DNA of 64,000 nucleotides, from assembly GCA_029834535.1 (NCBI GenBank), contig JAQMWT010000400.1:24537-88536 (forward strand), in the 5' to 3' direction. Shown here piece after piece: positions 9,633 through 18,694 of the stretch. This DNA comes from Chrysophaeum taylorii (taxonomy: Eukaryota > Sar > Pelagophyceae > Pelagomonadales > Pelagomonadaceae). The notes under the pieces are model-generated. The model was not told the DNA's origin, made no database searches, and saw nothing but the letters and a program-made list of their open reading frames with translations. The number at the start of each line of letters is the position of its first letter. Within the stretch, counting starts at the first letter, position 1. The position numbers were made by a program, and so were the translations under genes.

Positions 9633-11639
9633 TTAAGCTTGATATTCGTCGAAGAGGTAGAGAGCGTCGTCGCACGGCTGATCGACGGGCTGGGTCGCCC
9701 GCCAGGGTTTGGTGTGGACGCCGTGCGAGTACCACCAAGTCCACTCTTTTGATTGGTCGTAGTCGACCAATTGGTACCAGGAGTGCTTGTCTCCGCTCGA
9801 GCAGGTGCCCCACCTGCATATGTCAGCGACGCGCGCGCGAAGGTCGTCGGCGATTTGTTGACGGCTCTTCTCCTCATCCTCCTCCTCCGAGAACAAGATG
9901 TTCTTAAAGGCACCGACGCGGAAAACGACGAAATCGTCGTCGGCGGGGACCACCACGCCGAGCTGCGCGGCGGCGACGACGACGGCCGCGTGGCCCACCG
10001 CGTGCAAGCACTCGCCGAGCATGTGGGTGTCGCGGCCGACAGGAGGAGCGTAGCAAATTTTGACGGCCGACCGCCAGAACAAGCCAACGTCGGAAGGCGC
10101 CTTTAGGGCCCTCGCGGCTATCCAGTCCCAGACGAAACCGTGGACGAACGAAACTATAGCCTCGCGCTGGCGAAAGGTGCAGATGCTCCGGCTCGAAGAG
10201 ACGTTCTTTTCCATGATCTCGATCCAGTCCCCAAATTCTGGAGCGTGAGTGCTGCGAAAGCCGATCATGTCTCGGCGGATCGACAACAAAGATGCCATAG
10301 CCTCAAAGTCGGCGGTAAGATGAACGCTGCAGGATCCAAAGTAATGCCAGAGCCACCACGTGTACTGGTAGTCGTCCTTGAAGGTGAGATCAGGAAGGCT
10401 GCGGCGGAGGTCGAAGCGCTGGAGGACGCGTATGATCTGGGCAGACGTGAGGTTTCTCCGCGCCTCGGCGAACGCCGCGCAGATCCCCGTCGCGTTGCAC
10501 GTCGGCGCGTAGTCGCGAAACACGAGCTCCCACTGCCGCACGAGCTCGTCTTGCAGGTTTCTCGCAGCCTGCGAGTAGATTTGGGGGTCCTCGAAAACAT
10601 AACTCGAGACGGTTCGGTTTCCCGACCACCGCATCGTAAGAACGATTCCTTCGCTCGCCCCGTCGTGGCAGAACAACAACAGACTATTGTCTTCTCTCAA
10701 CCCGCCGCCGCCGCCGCCGCCGCAGACAGCTCCTCCTAGTCCCACCAAATCCGAGATGCGGTGCCAGGTCCTGGTCTCTGGCTCGTAAAGCAAGCCGTAG
10801 TCGAATGCTTTGCTCGACCCTTCTTCGCACGCGCCGGGCGCGTCGCCCGTGCCGCCAACGACGGCGATCCCGAGGCCTGGGATCGCAATAACACTCCCGC
10901 CGACCTGGGTGCGGCCGATTGGCATCGGTACCTCAAAACCCCACGAGTTCGTCGCGATGTCGTAGGCCTCGACGGCGACGTGACTCGTGCACGCGTCCGC
11001 GCGCAGGAACTGACCCCCAAGGGCGTACAACTTTTCTCCAAACGCGACCAACGCGAGATGGTTCCTTCCAACACCCATCGGCGCCTTCTCGACCCAGCGG
11101 CGGTCCACCAAGTCCAGAACCCAGAGGCTCGCGAGGTCGAACGAGCCGCCCCTCGAGAAGATATCCCCCGAGCCGCGGGACGTCGCGCCCCCGGCCACGT
11201 ACAAGGATCCCCCCACAAATGCCGCAGCGGCGCCGGCCGTCGCGGTAGGCAACGACGGAAGCGCGGGTCCCCATTCTTCTTGAGACGCGCGGAAGACAAA
11301 AGCCGCGTCGCTCGGAAAGGCCTTGCGTCGCGTCGAATTTGTCGCCGTACCCCCCAGAACGTACACCTCGCCCGTCTGGTCGTTGACCGCCGTCGCGCAG
11401 CTCGCGACATTCAAAGGGACCGGAGACAGTCGCGTCCACGCGCCCCCGGGCACCCACTTCAATGCTTGGTTGCTCAACTGCCCAGTAGTCGAAACGCCGC
11501 CGAACAGGTACAAAAGTCCATCGACGCCAGCGCCGCACGAATGCTCCACTCGAGGCGCCGAGGTCTTGCGGTGGTACGCGACACTCGCGACCTCCTCCTC
11601 GCGCGCCACTGCGACCAGAACCAGCAACACCACCTTCAT
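9633..11639 (-). CDS. Secreted kelch-repeat protein with large C-terminal domain
   Basis: 668 aa from ATG 11639. A hydrophobic start (MKVVLLVLVAVA) suggests a signal peptide. Residues about 30-330 are kelch repeats of a beta-propeller, with repeated 'YLFGGVS', 'VYVLGGTA', 'LYVAGGAT', 'LYALGGQF' and 'IAVVGGTG' blades. After a Gly-rich linker comes a domain of about 300 residues that I do not recognise. It is rich in Trp and His ('YTWWLWHYFGSC', 'IVSFVHGFVWDW', 'HMLGECLHAVGHAAVV', 'HSWYQLVDYDQS') and contains several Cys and N-glycosylation sequons. It ends 10 bp from the convergent GST stop. Possibly a secreted or surface protein; the function is unknown. Confidence 0.85.
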   Translation of the reverse strand: MKVVLLVLVAVAREEEVASVAYHRKTSAPRVEHSCGAGVDGLLYLFGGVSTTGQLSNQALKWVPGGAWTRLSPVPLNVASCATAVNDQTGEVYVLGGTATNSTRRKAFPSDAAFVFRASQEEWGPALPSLPTATAGAAAAFVGGSLYVAGGATSRGSGDIFSRGGSFDLASLWVLDLVDRRWVEKAPMGVGRNHLALVAFGEKLYALGGQFLRADACTSHVAVEAYDIATNSWGFEVPMPIGRTQVGGSVIAIPGLGIAVVGGTGDAPGACEEGSSKAFDYGLLYEPETRTWHRISDLVGLGGAVCGGGGGGGLREDNSLLLFCHDGASEGIVLTMRWSGNRTVSSYVFEDPQIYSQAARNLQDELVRQWELVFRDYAPTCNATGICAAFAEARRNLTSAQIIRVLQRFDLRRSLPDLTFKDDYQYTWWLWHYFGSCSVHLTADFEAMASLLSIRRDMIGFRSTHAPEFGDWIEIMEKNVSSSRSICTFRQREAIVSFVHGFVWDWIAARALKAPSDVGLFWRSAVKICYAPPVGRDTHMLGECLHAVGHAAVVVAAAQLGVVVPADDDFVVFRVGAFKNILFSEEEDEEKSRQQIADDLRARVADICRWGTCSSGDKHSWYQLVDYDQSKEWTWWYSHGVHTKPWRATQPVDQPCDDALYLFDEYQA

Positions 11640-11899
11640 CAACCTCTTTGAGAACGCAATAACTATTTGTTCTTTATTCCTAGAATCTATTATTTCAAGG
11701 AGGAGGAGGATCTTAAAAATAACGCGAAACGAAACTGCCGCGCAACTTTTGCCCCCCGAACAAATGAATATCCACTACTTTGGCTGCTTTTGCACAATAA
11801 TCGACTTCTTATTAGTAGTTAAGATACTACTTTGGTGATCTAAGAGCAACAACACTTGAATGCTTCTTCTTCTTGCGCAGCTTTTTTTTGTACCTCAGG

Positions 11900-12700
11900 G
11901 TTGTAATAAACAAGTGCAGGCCCATAAGTTCGCCAGTAAGTTCACCTAGTCCCAATCTCTAACCCCAGTAAGTTCACCTGGTCCCAGTTTCACCTGGTCA
12001 CTCAGTTCACCTAGTCCCAATCTCAAACCCCAGTAAGTTCACGTGGTCCCAGTAAGTTCACCTATAGTGCGCGTGTAGACGCCGGGAGGGGGCTTATCGG
12101 TATTGCGCAGCACGTGTGGGGTAGGGTGGAGTCGTCGACCCAGATGAGTATCGACAGAGAGCCACGTAGAGCTGGACGTGGCAGAAGACGGGCTTGGGAA
12201 AGAGGACGCCGACCTCGCGGGGCGTCTGGCCCTGACTCTTGTTGATCGTTTGGCGTAGGCGGGCTTTAAGGGATACAGGTTGGAGGAGCCTCGGTGACAA
12301 CGGCACGATCGATCATGTATCTGGTACCGTTGCAGTGGCCGTGCGACGGGTCGAGGTTTCGAAGACCTTAAGCTCGCGCTCAAAGTCAGCATCCCGTTGG
12401 TTGTCAGGGAGTTGAAAACTCTTCTGTAAAGAGCGAGGCGTCGTCTTCCGACCCAGCCTAGTCAGCCGAAAAGAACTCCGACGCCTCGTCTCCGGGAAAA
12501 AAAGGCCGCGGCCATGCGCGCGTTGTCAGCATCGACAGCATCGTTTCGACGGGGCGTGAGAATGGCGCGCTGAAAGAGCCGCCGCGGCTCGTGGAAATAG
12601 TCTGCGAGGTCGCCGTAGACGGCTTGGAGGATCACTGTCTGGCTCTCGCGCCTACCTGATCCTTACTCTCGCGCCTACCTGATCCTTACCCTAAATCGAG
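11900..12700 (-). mobile_element. Helitron relic: C-terminal end of PIF1-like helicase
   Basis: Read on the minus strand, about 12,660-12,090 encodes in broken frames the last part of a Helitron Rep/Hel helicase: 'AVYGDLADYF', 'RAILTPRRND', 'FFPGDEASEFFSAD', then 'RQTINKSQGQTPREVGVLF', 'PVFCHVQLYVALCR' and 'HVLRNTDKPPPGVYTRTI'. The helicase motif V/VI signatures (TINKSQGQT, QLYVALCR) are diagnostic. Downstream on the minus strand lies an array of about 20-bp repeats and then unique sequence. A second copy is at 33.7-34.26 kb. No Rep domain is left and the true ends cannot be fixed. Confidence 0.82.
11925..12065. repeat. Tandem repeats of 'CCAGTAAGTTCACCTGGTC' type
   Basis: Several imperfect copies of an AGTAAGTTCACCT[A/G]GTCCCA unit alternate with a 'CCCAATCTCTAACCC' spacer. 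The same array, longer, is at 33,078-33,420 next to the second Helitron relic, so it belongs to the element and not to the flanks. Confidence 0.75.
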
Positions 12701-13112
12701 GGACAGACAAACAGACAAACAGACAGACAAACAACGCATTAGGCCGGGCTCGCTGTGCCCTCACCGCCCTCACCCATGTCGCCGCCTCGGGGAACCCCGC
12801 CCAGGCCGCCCGATCCCAGCAGGACGTCACCCTTCGTCGCACATACGTCCGGCGGCAGCATGCGTACGACCTACGGGCGGGGCCCGTCCTCTCTTCGCCT
12901 GCCCCACGCCTCGGCGATGACCCCGACTAGGTCCCGCGTACTTATCTCCGCCCGTCAAGCACATCCTTCATACCCCACAAACCCACCCACATCCTTCATG
13001 CTCCCCACACACACCCCCCCCTCTTAGCAGTCGACATTTAAAGACAGACAAACAAACATCTGTCGATTAGTAGTTAGGAAACCCTGATCAAGCAAGCAAG
13101 CAAGCAAGCAAG
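12701..13112. other. Non-coding stretch with microsatellites upstream of TrmN6-like gene
   Basis: It holds a duplicated 'ctctcgcgcctacctgatc' segment (about 12,641-12,690), a CAGA/CAAA run (about 12,700-12,735) and an (AAGC)n run (13,090-13,112) that ends right at the ATG of the next gene. The Pro-rich ORF at 12,755-13,027 shows no domain and is not supported. About 13,040-13,075 matches sequence next to the second Helitron relic (34,250-34,275). Confidence 0.55.
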
Positions 13113-14096
13113 ATGGCGTGGGTTGAGGTGGAGGGCGTGCTGGTGAGAGCGGGTCGTCCCAAGGAGGATCGGTTGCCGGGGTTTTCGGCGTCGCCCGTGT
13201 GCTGGAAGTGTCGCGGCGAAGGATGCAAGGTGTGCGGCGGCGAAGGGCGCATAATTCGGCGCCAGAGAGCGCAGCGCGCGGCGAGAACGACGAAAGGTGG
13301 CGGCGTGGACGTGGGACCGGCTGCCGTGGGCGGGGAGGCCCCGGGGCCGGGGGAGGCGCTGTGCTGTCTGTGCGGGCACTGGCGCATCTTCCAGAAAGAA
13401 CACAGGTACTCGACGGAAGACGTCGCGACGGCTTGGGTGGCGTCGAAGCACTTGCGTCCGACGCACGTCGATCTCGGGACGGGGGTCGGGTCGGTGCTGC
13501 TGTTCGTGGCGTGGCAAGCGAAGCGACGCGGGCTCGAGTACCGTGGCGTGGGGGTCGAGGCGCAGGAGGAGTCGTTCAGACTAGCCGCGCGTTCGATACG
13601 ACACAACGGCGCCCCCTGCGGCGTCGTCCTCGGAGACTTGCGAACGATAGAGGTTCGAGCCTCGTCGCCGGTCCTCGTCACCGGGACCCCGCCATATTAC
13701 GGCGAAAATTTTGGCGTGACGCCGCAATGCGAGCAGAGCGCGGGGGCGAGGTACGAGTTCCGCGGAGGGATAGAGGCGTACTGCGAGGCCGCGGCTCGTT
13801 TGCTCGGGACCCCGGAGGATAGGTTTGTCGTGTGCGAGGGCGGGCTCTCGGTCAACTTGGCGCGCGTCTCGCGGGCCGCCGAGGCCTTTGGCCTCCGCGT
13901 TTATACCCGTCTCGGCGTCCGGGGCAAGGCGGGCAAGCCGACGCTCTTTGGGGTTTGGGTCATGGGGAAAGCGACGACGACGACGACGACGACGACGACG
14001 GAGGTCCTGGGAGAAGACGAGCTCGTCGTCAGGGATGTGGAAGGCCGCCACACCCCTGAATACCTCGCCGTCCTCCGAGAGATGGGAATGCGATAG
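13113..14096 (+). CDS. TrmN6/YfiC-like SAM methyltransferase with N-terminal zinc knuckle
   Basis: 327 aa. Residues about 30-47 carry 'CWKCRGEGCKVCGGEGR', a DnaJ-type CxxCxGxG pair that should bind one zinc. 'CCLCGHWRIFQ' follows. The class I methyltransferase core has motif I 'HVDLGTGVGSVLLF' and a catalytic motif 'TGTPPYY' (residues 190-196) in place of the usual NPPY/NPPYF of N6-adenine methyltransferases. This fits the tRNA1(Val) A37 N6-methyltransferase group best. A Thr run encoded by (ACG)n lies near residue 290. Substrate is inferred from family resemblance only. The ATG directly follows an (AAGC)n run. Confidence 0.82.
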   Translation: MAWVEVEGVLVRAGRPKEDRLPGFSASPVCWKCRGEGCKVCGGEGRIIRRQRAQRAARTTKGGGVDVGPAAVGGEAPGPGEALCCLCGHWRIFQKEHRYSTEDVATAWVASKHLRPTHVDLGTGVGSVLLFVAWQAKRRGLEYRGVGVEAQEESFRLAARSIRHNGAPCGVVLGDLRTIEVRASSPVLVTGTPPYYGENFGVTPQCEQSAGARYEFRGGIEAYCEAAARLLGTPEDRFVVCEGGLSVNLARVSRAAEAFGLRVYTRLGVRGKAGKPTLFGVWVMGKATTTTTTTTTEVLGEDELVVRDVEGRHTPEYLAVLREMGMR

Positions 14097-14101
14097 TTAT
14101 A

Positions 14102-14460
14102 TTAAATCGAAGAAGGAGCGGCGCGCGGTCTTGGGTACCCCTGGTCCCTGACCTCCTCGAGCAGTTTTGGGACGCGTCTGGGGAAGGCGGGCGGGTGATA
14201 GACGATGGCCTTCCAACCGGTGGACTTTTTGCTGTGGCCGGCCCTTTTGAAAACCTCGGTGGCGAAGGCGGCGGGGGTGTCGACCTTGCGGGCGCGGCCG
14301 TTCCACTCGGGAATGAGGAACTGTCCATTACCGAGGATTTCGCCCCTAAAGCCGTCGACGTCTTTCACGGTCAAGAAACCCTCGCCCGGCACGATGTCGC
14401 CGGCGCGGATCATCTGGAGAATCGTTCGCTTTTTCGGCAATGCTGATCTCCCGCTTCTTC

Positions 14461-14492
<32 letters not shown>

Positions 14493-14713
14493 GGAGGCGG
14501 CGCGCGATTCGGCCGCTGTGGCTTACGCTGCTGCTCCTCCTTCAAGTCGTCGTCGTCGTCGTCGCCGTTTTTTGGGAGCAACCTGATCACGCGCGTCCGA
14601 CACATGGGACAGTCCGACAGCTGCTTCAAACACTCCCGGCAGTACAAGTCGTGGGCGCACGGATCGATGCGAACTAGAGCACGCGGTTCGAAGCAGATAG
14701 CACACTCCACCAT
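14102..14713 (-). CDS. RING finger protein with C-terminal RAMA-like domain
   Basis: 203 aa from the ATG at 14713; the longer open frame upstream overlaps the GSA gene. Residues 4-42 form a RING finger (CAIC, CAHDLYCREC, CPMC), suggesting E3 ubiquitin ligase activity. An acidic stretch, a 10-residue Asn run encoded by (AAC)n and a basic linker follow. Residues about 100-185 ('ILQMIRAGDIVPGEGFLTV', 'GFRGEILGNGQFLIPE', 'KSTGWKAIVYH') resemble RAMA/SAWADEE-like reader domains that accompany DNA-modification enzymes. That call is by pattern only. The stop lies 5 bp from the stop of the convergent methyltransferase. Confidence 0.78.
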
Positions 14714-14762
14714 CCTCCAACCCACACACCACAACGGTATTCGCACCCTAACCCTCATTATT

Positions 14763-16133
14763 TTATATTTCAGCGAAAACGGCCTTGGCAGCCTCGATTG
14801 TCTTGTCGATGTCGTCGTCGGTATGTGCGAGGGACATGAAGCCCGCTTCGAACTGGGAGGGGGCGAGGTAGACCCCTTTCTCGAGCATCGCTCGGTGCCA
14901 CTTGGCGAACTTTTCGGTGTCGGACTTCTTGGCGTCCTGGAAATTGTTGACTGGGCCGTCGCAGAAAAAGAAGCCGAACATGCCAGAAATCGAGCCGCCA
15001 CAGATCGCGTGGCCCGCCTCCTTGCCAGCATCGATGATGCCGGACACGAGCTTCTTGGTGAGACGGTCGAGCTCCTCGTACTGGCCTTGGCGCTTGAGAA
15101 TTTCTAGGGTCTTGATCCCCGCGGTCATCGCGAGAGGATTGCCCGAGAGCGTGCCCGCCTGGTACATCGGTCCCGCGGGGGCCACGACCTCCATGATGTC
15201 CTTGCGGCCGCCGTAGGCACCGACGGGAAGCCCGCCGCCAATCACCTTACCCATGGTCGTGACGTCGGGCGTCACGCCAAAGTACTCCTGAGCTCCGCCG
15301 TACGCGATCCTGAACCCCGTCATGACCTCGTCGAACACCAAGAGAGCTCCGTAGTCGGTCGTGAGCTTGCGGAGGCCCTCGAGGAACTCCTGGGTCGGCG
15401 GAATGAAGCCCGAGTTGCCGACGACGGGCTCGAGCACCACCGCGGCCACCTCATGCTCCTTCAACAGAGTTTCGACCGAGTCGAGATCGTTGTACGTAGC
15501 GACGAGGGTGCCCGCCGTCGCTCCCCCCGGCACGCCCGGGGAGTCGGGGAGCCCCAGGGTCGCAACCCCCGACCCCGCCTGCACCAGAAAGCCGTCGGCG
15601 TGGCCGTGGTAGCACCCCTCGAACTTGACGATCTTCTCTCTGTTGGTGTAAGCTCGCACCAATCGAAGCATGCCCATGCACGCTTCCGTGCCAGAGTTCG
15701 TGAACCGGACCATCTCGACCGAGGGGACCGCGTCGATCACCATCTTGGCGAGGACGTTCTCGTTGAGGGACGGCGCGCCAAAACTGGTCCCCTTCTCGAG
15801 AGCTTCCGCCAGCGCGGCGTTCACCTCCTCGACCGCGTGTCCGCAAATCGCCGGGCCCCAGGTCCCCACGTAGTCGATGTACTGGTTCCCGTCAACGTCG
15901 AAGCAGTACGCCCCCTTGACACGGTCGAACACGATCGGCTCGCCCCCGACAGACTTGAAGGCACGCACCGGCGAGCTCACGCCCCCGGGCATCAGCTCCT
16001 TCGCCTCGGCCATGATCTCCGCCGACTTGGCGGTCGAGTACGCGGGCGCGTCGGCGACGGTCGCCATCATCTTCGTAAGCCCGCCGGGCGCGAGGGCCGC
16101 AGCGCTGGTAACGACGACGGCCGAGAGTATCAT
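14763..16133 (-). CDS. GSA: Glutamate-1-semialdehyde 2,1-aminomutase, plastid-targeted
   Basis: 456 aa; the PLP enzyme that turns glutamate-1-semialdehyde into 5-aminolevulinate at the start of chlorophyll and heme synthesis. The mature enzyme is full length: '[18 protein letters not shown]' at the N-terminus, '[17 protein letters not shown]', '[17 protein letters not shown]', '[19 protein letters not shown]', and the PLP lysine in '[19 protein letters not shown]' (K296). The first 30 residues ([16 protein letters not shown]...) read as a signal peptide followed by a transit-peptide start with an ASAFAP-like motif where Leu replaces Phe. This is typical of import into a complex plastid. Single exon. 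Confidence 0.96.
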   Translation of the reverse strand: MILSAVVVTSAAALAPGGLTKMMATVADAPAYSTAKSAEIMAEAKELMPGGVSSPVRAFKSVGGEPIVFDRVKGAYCFDVDGNQYIDYVGTWGPAICGHAVEEVNAALAEALEKGTSFGAPSLNENVLAKMVIDAVPSVEMVRFTNSGTEACMGMLRLVRAYTNREKIVKFEGCYHGHADGFLVQAGSGVATLGLPDSPGVPGGATAGTLVATYNDLDSVETLLKEHEVAAVVLEPVVGNSGFIPPTQEFLEGLRKLTTDYGALLVFDEVMTGFRIAYGGAQEYFGVTPDVTTMGKVIGGGLPVGAYGGRKDIMEVVAPAGPMYQAGTLSGNPLAMTAGIKTLEILKRQGQYEELDRLTKKLVSGIIDAGKEAGHAICGGSISGMFGFFFCDGPVNNFQDAKKSDTEKFAKWHRAMLEKGVYLAPSQFEAGFMSLAHTDDDIDKTIEAAKAVFAEI

Positions 16134-16549
16134 CTTCTCTCTTGATGCTGCTGCTTCTTCTTAGCGAAGAGAACAAAAAAGCGGATCCAGTTCAACAACA
16201 ACAACAAAGCGGTCAGTCGTCTTCTTCCCCCTTTTCATCACTAAACTATAAATAAATACCCCCTACCTACAATTATAGTATAAGAGAATTAGGGCCTCTG
16301 CGCTGCCTTGGTGCAGCGGAGAGTCGTCGTCCGGAGGGGGGATGAGGCGAGAGGTCCCAGAGGCCGTTCTTGTTGTTCTAGGTGCGCTTGTGGGAATATT
16401 ATAAATAATGCGGTGGTATTTGGTGGCGATCGCACATTCGGCGGGGAAATAAATAAGAAGTGCTTGGTTCCGGTGGTGGTGGTGGTGGTGGTGGTAATAA
16501 TAATCAGAATCGCGCAAAGAGAGGGAGGGAGACCAAATAAAGACTGTAC

Positions 16550-16591
<42 letters not shown>

Positions 16592-16728
16592 GCGTCGCAC
16601 CGTCCTTCCTGAGCGGGTGCGTCGTCGTTCCCGGGGAGGCTGGCTGCAACTTCAAGAGATGCACGGCGTCCATAATACAACGCGGCAACGATTGGTTTTT
16701 CGGACGACGGACATAAAAGGAAGGCAGA
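16134..16728. other. Non-coding gap with microsatellites
   Basis: It contains a (GTG)n run near 16,473-16,495 and an (AG)n run at about 16,554-16,586. The ORFs on both strands here are low-complexity products of those repeats. It must include the promoter of the GSA gene (start 16,133) and the 3' region of the SpoVS-domain gene; no clear motif seen. Confidence 0.6.
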
Positions 16729-17619
16729 TCACATCGCGAAAACATAGAGCTCGACGACGGTACTGGGCTCGGTGCGGTTGGAGAGCTGGACGCTATTAAA
16801 TCGTGGCGCAAACACGAGATTGGGTCCCGTCTCGACGACGTATTCGCGCGCGACAGCGACCGCGCGCGTCGCCGCCCACACCGCGCGCTTCCCGATCGCC
16901 CGCAACAAGGTTGGCTTGCGGTCGCGGACGCGGTTGGCGACAGCACCGCCGAGGACCTTGTAGTCTGTCTGCGAGGCGACGGTGAGCGCACCCCTCTCGT
17001 GCTCATCGGGAGACCGGTGCACGTCGACCACCATCAAGGTGACCTCGTTCCGGTTATCGCGAAACGAGGCCTCGACGCCCACGTAGCGGCCCTGCTCGCG
17101 CAGGCGCTCGGCGGCAATCGCCGCCCCCTTGATCGCCGTGTTCACGTTGTCTTCGTACTTTGCGAATATGGCAACGGGAAAGCCGCGGACCGCGTCGGGC
17201 AGGGCCGCGCCCAGGAGCTCGTGCGACACCTGAAGCGATCGGTGTTCGCTCCCGACCCATATGTTCCGGCCCGATCGGCGCGCCTCGTCCTTGACGCTCA
17301 AGCCCGGCGGCGGCCAGTATTTGTTCAGCAGCCCGCCGAGGCCAAAGTTCGCCGCGCATCCAAAGTTCTCGTCGTGCTGCTTGAGCGGTCCCTTCTTTGG
17401 CGAGTTGTCGAGGGTGTTGTTGTTGTTGAGGTTGTTCGGAAATCGCCGTCGCCCCTGCTGCTGCTGCTGCTGCGCGCGGTACCCCCGCACGCTTCGTTGC
17501 TGCGCGTGATGCCCCCGTTTCAACAGCGCGTTCTCCTCTTCGAGGTACGCGACGCGCTTCTTGATCATCGTCAACTCCTCCACCACGTTGCTGGCCAGCC
17601 CGGGCCCCTCGAGCGACAT
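16729..17619 (-). CDS. SpoVS-domain protein with two Alba-fold-like repeats
   Basis: 296 aa from the ATG at 17619. Residues 8-36 are a short coiled coil, then come Gln- and Asn-rich tracts. Residues about 210-294 match the bacterial stage V sporulation protein S family along its whole length: 'ALTVASQTDYKVLGGAVANR', 'PTLLRAIGKRAVWAATRAVA', 'ARE[Y]VVETGPNLVFAPRF'. Residues about 119-200 look like a second, more diverged copy ('IFAKYEDNVNTAIKGAAIAA'). In bacteria SpoVS controls septation and sporulation and has an Alba-like nucleic-acid-binding fold. Eukaryotic copies have no agreed role, so RNA or DNA binding is only a guess. Confidence 0.8.
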   Translation of the reverse strand: MSLEGPGLASNVVEELTMIKKRVAYLEEENALLKRGHHAQQRSVRGYRAQQQQQQGRRRFPNNLNNNNTLDNSPKKGPLKQHDENFGCAANFGLGGLLNKYWPPPGLSVKDEARRSGRNIWVGSEHRSLQVSHELLGAALPDAVRGFPVAIFAKYEDNVNTAIKGAAIAAERLREQGRYVGVEASFRDNRNEVTLMVVDVHRSPDEHERGALTVASQTDYKVLGGAVANRVRDRKPTLLRAIGKRAVWAATRAVAVAREYVVETGPNLVFAPRFNSVQLSNRTEPSTVVELYVFAM

Positions 17620-18169
17620 CGGCGTCGGCGCTACTCTTCTGTTGTCAGGCAACTCTACTACTCGTACATTCTCCTATATGACAAATGATTACTGGCCCGT
17701 CGCCAACATACGAAATTTCTATAGGGGTCCCTAACGCTTCGGTGTATTTTTTAATAATACAGGACGATACAACAACGTCATTTCTTCTTCGGGTCGAGAC
17801 GACGGTTCAATTTCAAATCTAGGGACCTAGGTCTTTTCAAACCGAAAACACCACCGCCGCCCGCCTTCCAGGTGTAGTATATACATAGTGTGATCTGGCG
17901 GCTGTTTCAGTCAGGGGGAGTGTGGACTACTATACTCTTTGCGCACGGAGAAAAATCCACGCCCGTGAATCACCAGGGGGGCATGATAGTAAGTAAGAAG
18001 CACTTCAAGCTCGGCGCAACACGTCGATGCCTCGGTCACGACCTCGGGTCGGTGGTCACTTGGGCGGCGCGAATGCCGCCGTGGAGCCCTGATCAGGTCA
18101 AACACATATATTCGGCGGGAAGGGGACAACAACAAAGGAAGCGGGATATGGAGGATCACACCGTGCCCT
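17620..18169. other. Non-coding gap
   Basis: Upstream region of the SpoVS-domain gene. No reading frame of interest, no recognised repeat and no RNA gene that I can support. Confidence 0.5.
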
Positions 18170-18532
18170 TACCCTGATCGCCGACTGCGGTTGCGATGGA
18201 GGACGGTGCCTCATGAATCCTGAGCCTTGCGAGGGCATCCCGCCCTCCCGGCGTAGGTTGGCACCTATTCGCCTCCCGGGCGGGCCGGTTGGCAGCCGGA
18301 ACGTTCGCAGTGGGACGGGGTATGGCCGGGGGGCGAAGACGGAAGGTTATCGGCGAGTTGCTTGTCAGTCACATCGCGGTCTCCTCGTCGCATTGCGACA
18401 AGCTTGATGGTCACTCTCCGCCGACCGACCTTTCGGCGCTCCTCGTCTACAGGCCCGTGATTCCGGACTGGCTCCTGTCGGTCCGGCCTGGCTCCCATGC
18501 TCGGGAGAGGTCTGAAGTTAGTTAGTTAGTTA
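18170..18532 (+). mobile_element. SINE-like element S1
   Basis: It starts around 'taccctgatcgccgactgcgg', matching the 5' part of the copy at 47,298 ('ttgcg[g]atggaggacgg'), and ends with the two LINE-type hairpins and a (GTTA)n tail. Its middle matches the minus-strand copy at 33,422-33,723. No clear target-site duplication was found. It ends 163 bp before the probable start codon of the PRMT7-like gene, so it probably lies in that promoter. Confidence 0.75.
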
Positions 18533-18694
18533 TCCATCTCTTTGGGTTGTCAGACGACAGACAAGCCGAGTTTGTTGTTGTTAGTTAGCACCACCTGCCA
18601 GGAAGGCAAGGAGGTCTCGGTTGAGAACTCGGGGCCCAGAGTTGTGGACACACGACTCGTCGTCGTCGAATCCAATCTAGATGATGACGTCATC

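Noticed and set aside
12755-13027. Pro-rich ORF upstream of the TrmN6-like gene
   Set aside because: Low complexity; begins and ends in repetitive sequence and resembles repeat DNA seen again near 45.7 kb.
18542-18694. N-terminal extension of the PRMT7-like ORF
   Set aside because: It lacks an ATG, begins 10 bp after the SINE tail, and homologous PRMT7 sequence starts after the ATG at 18,695.
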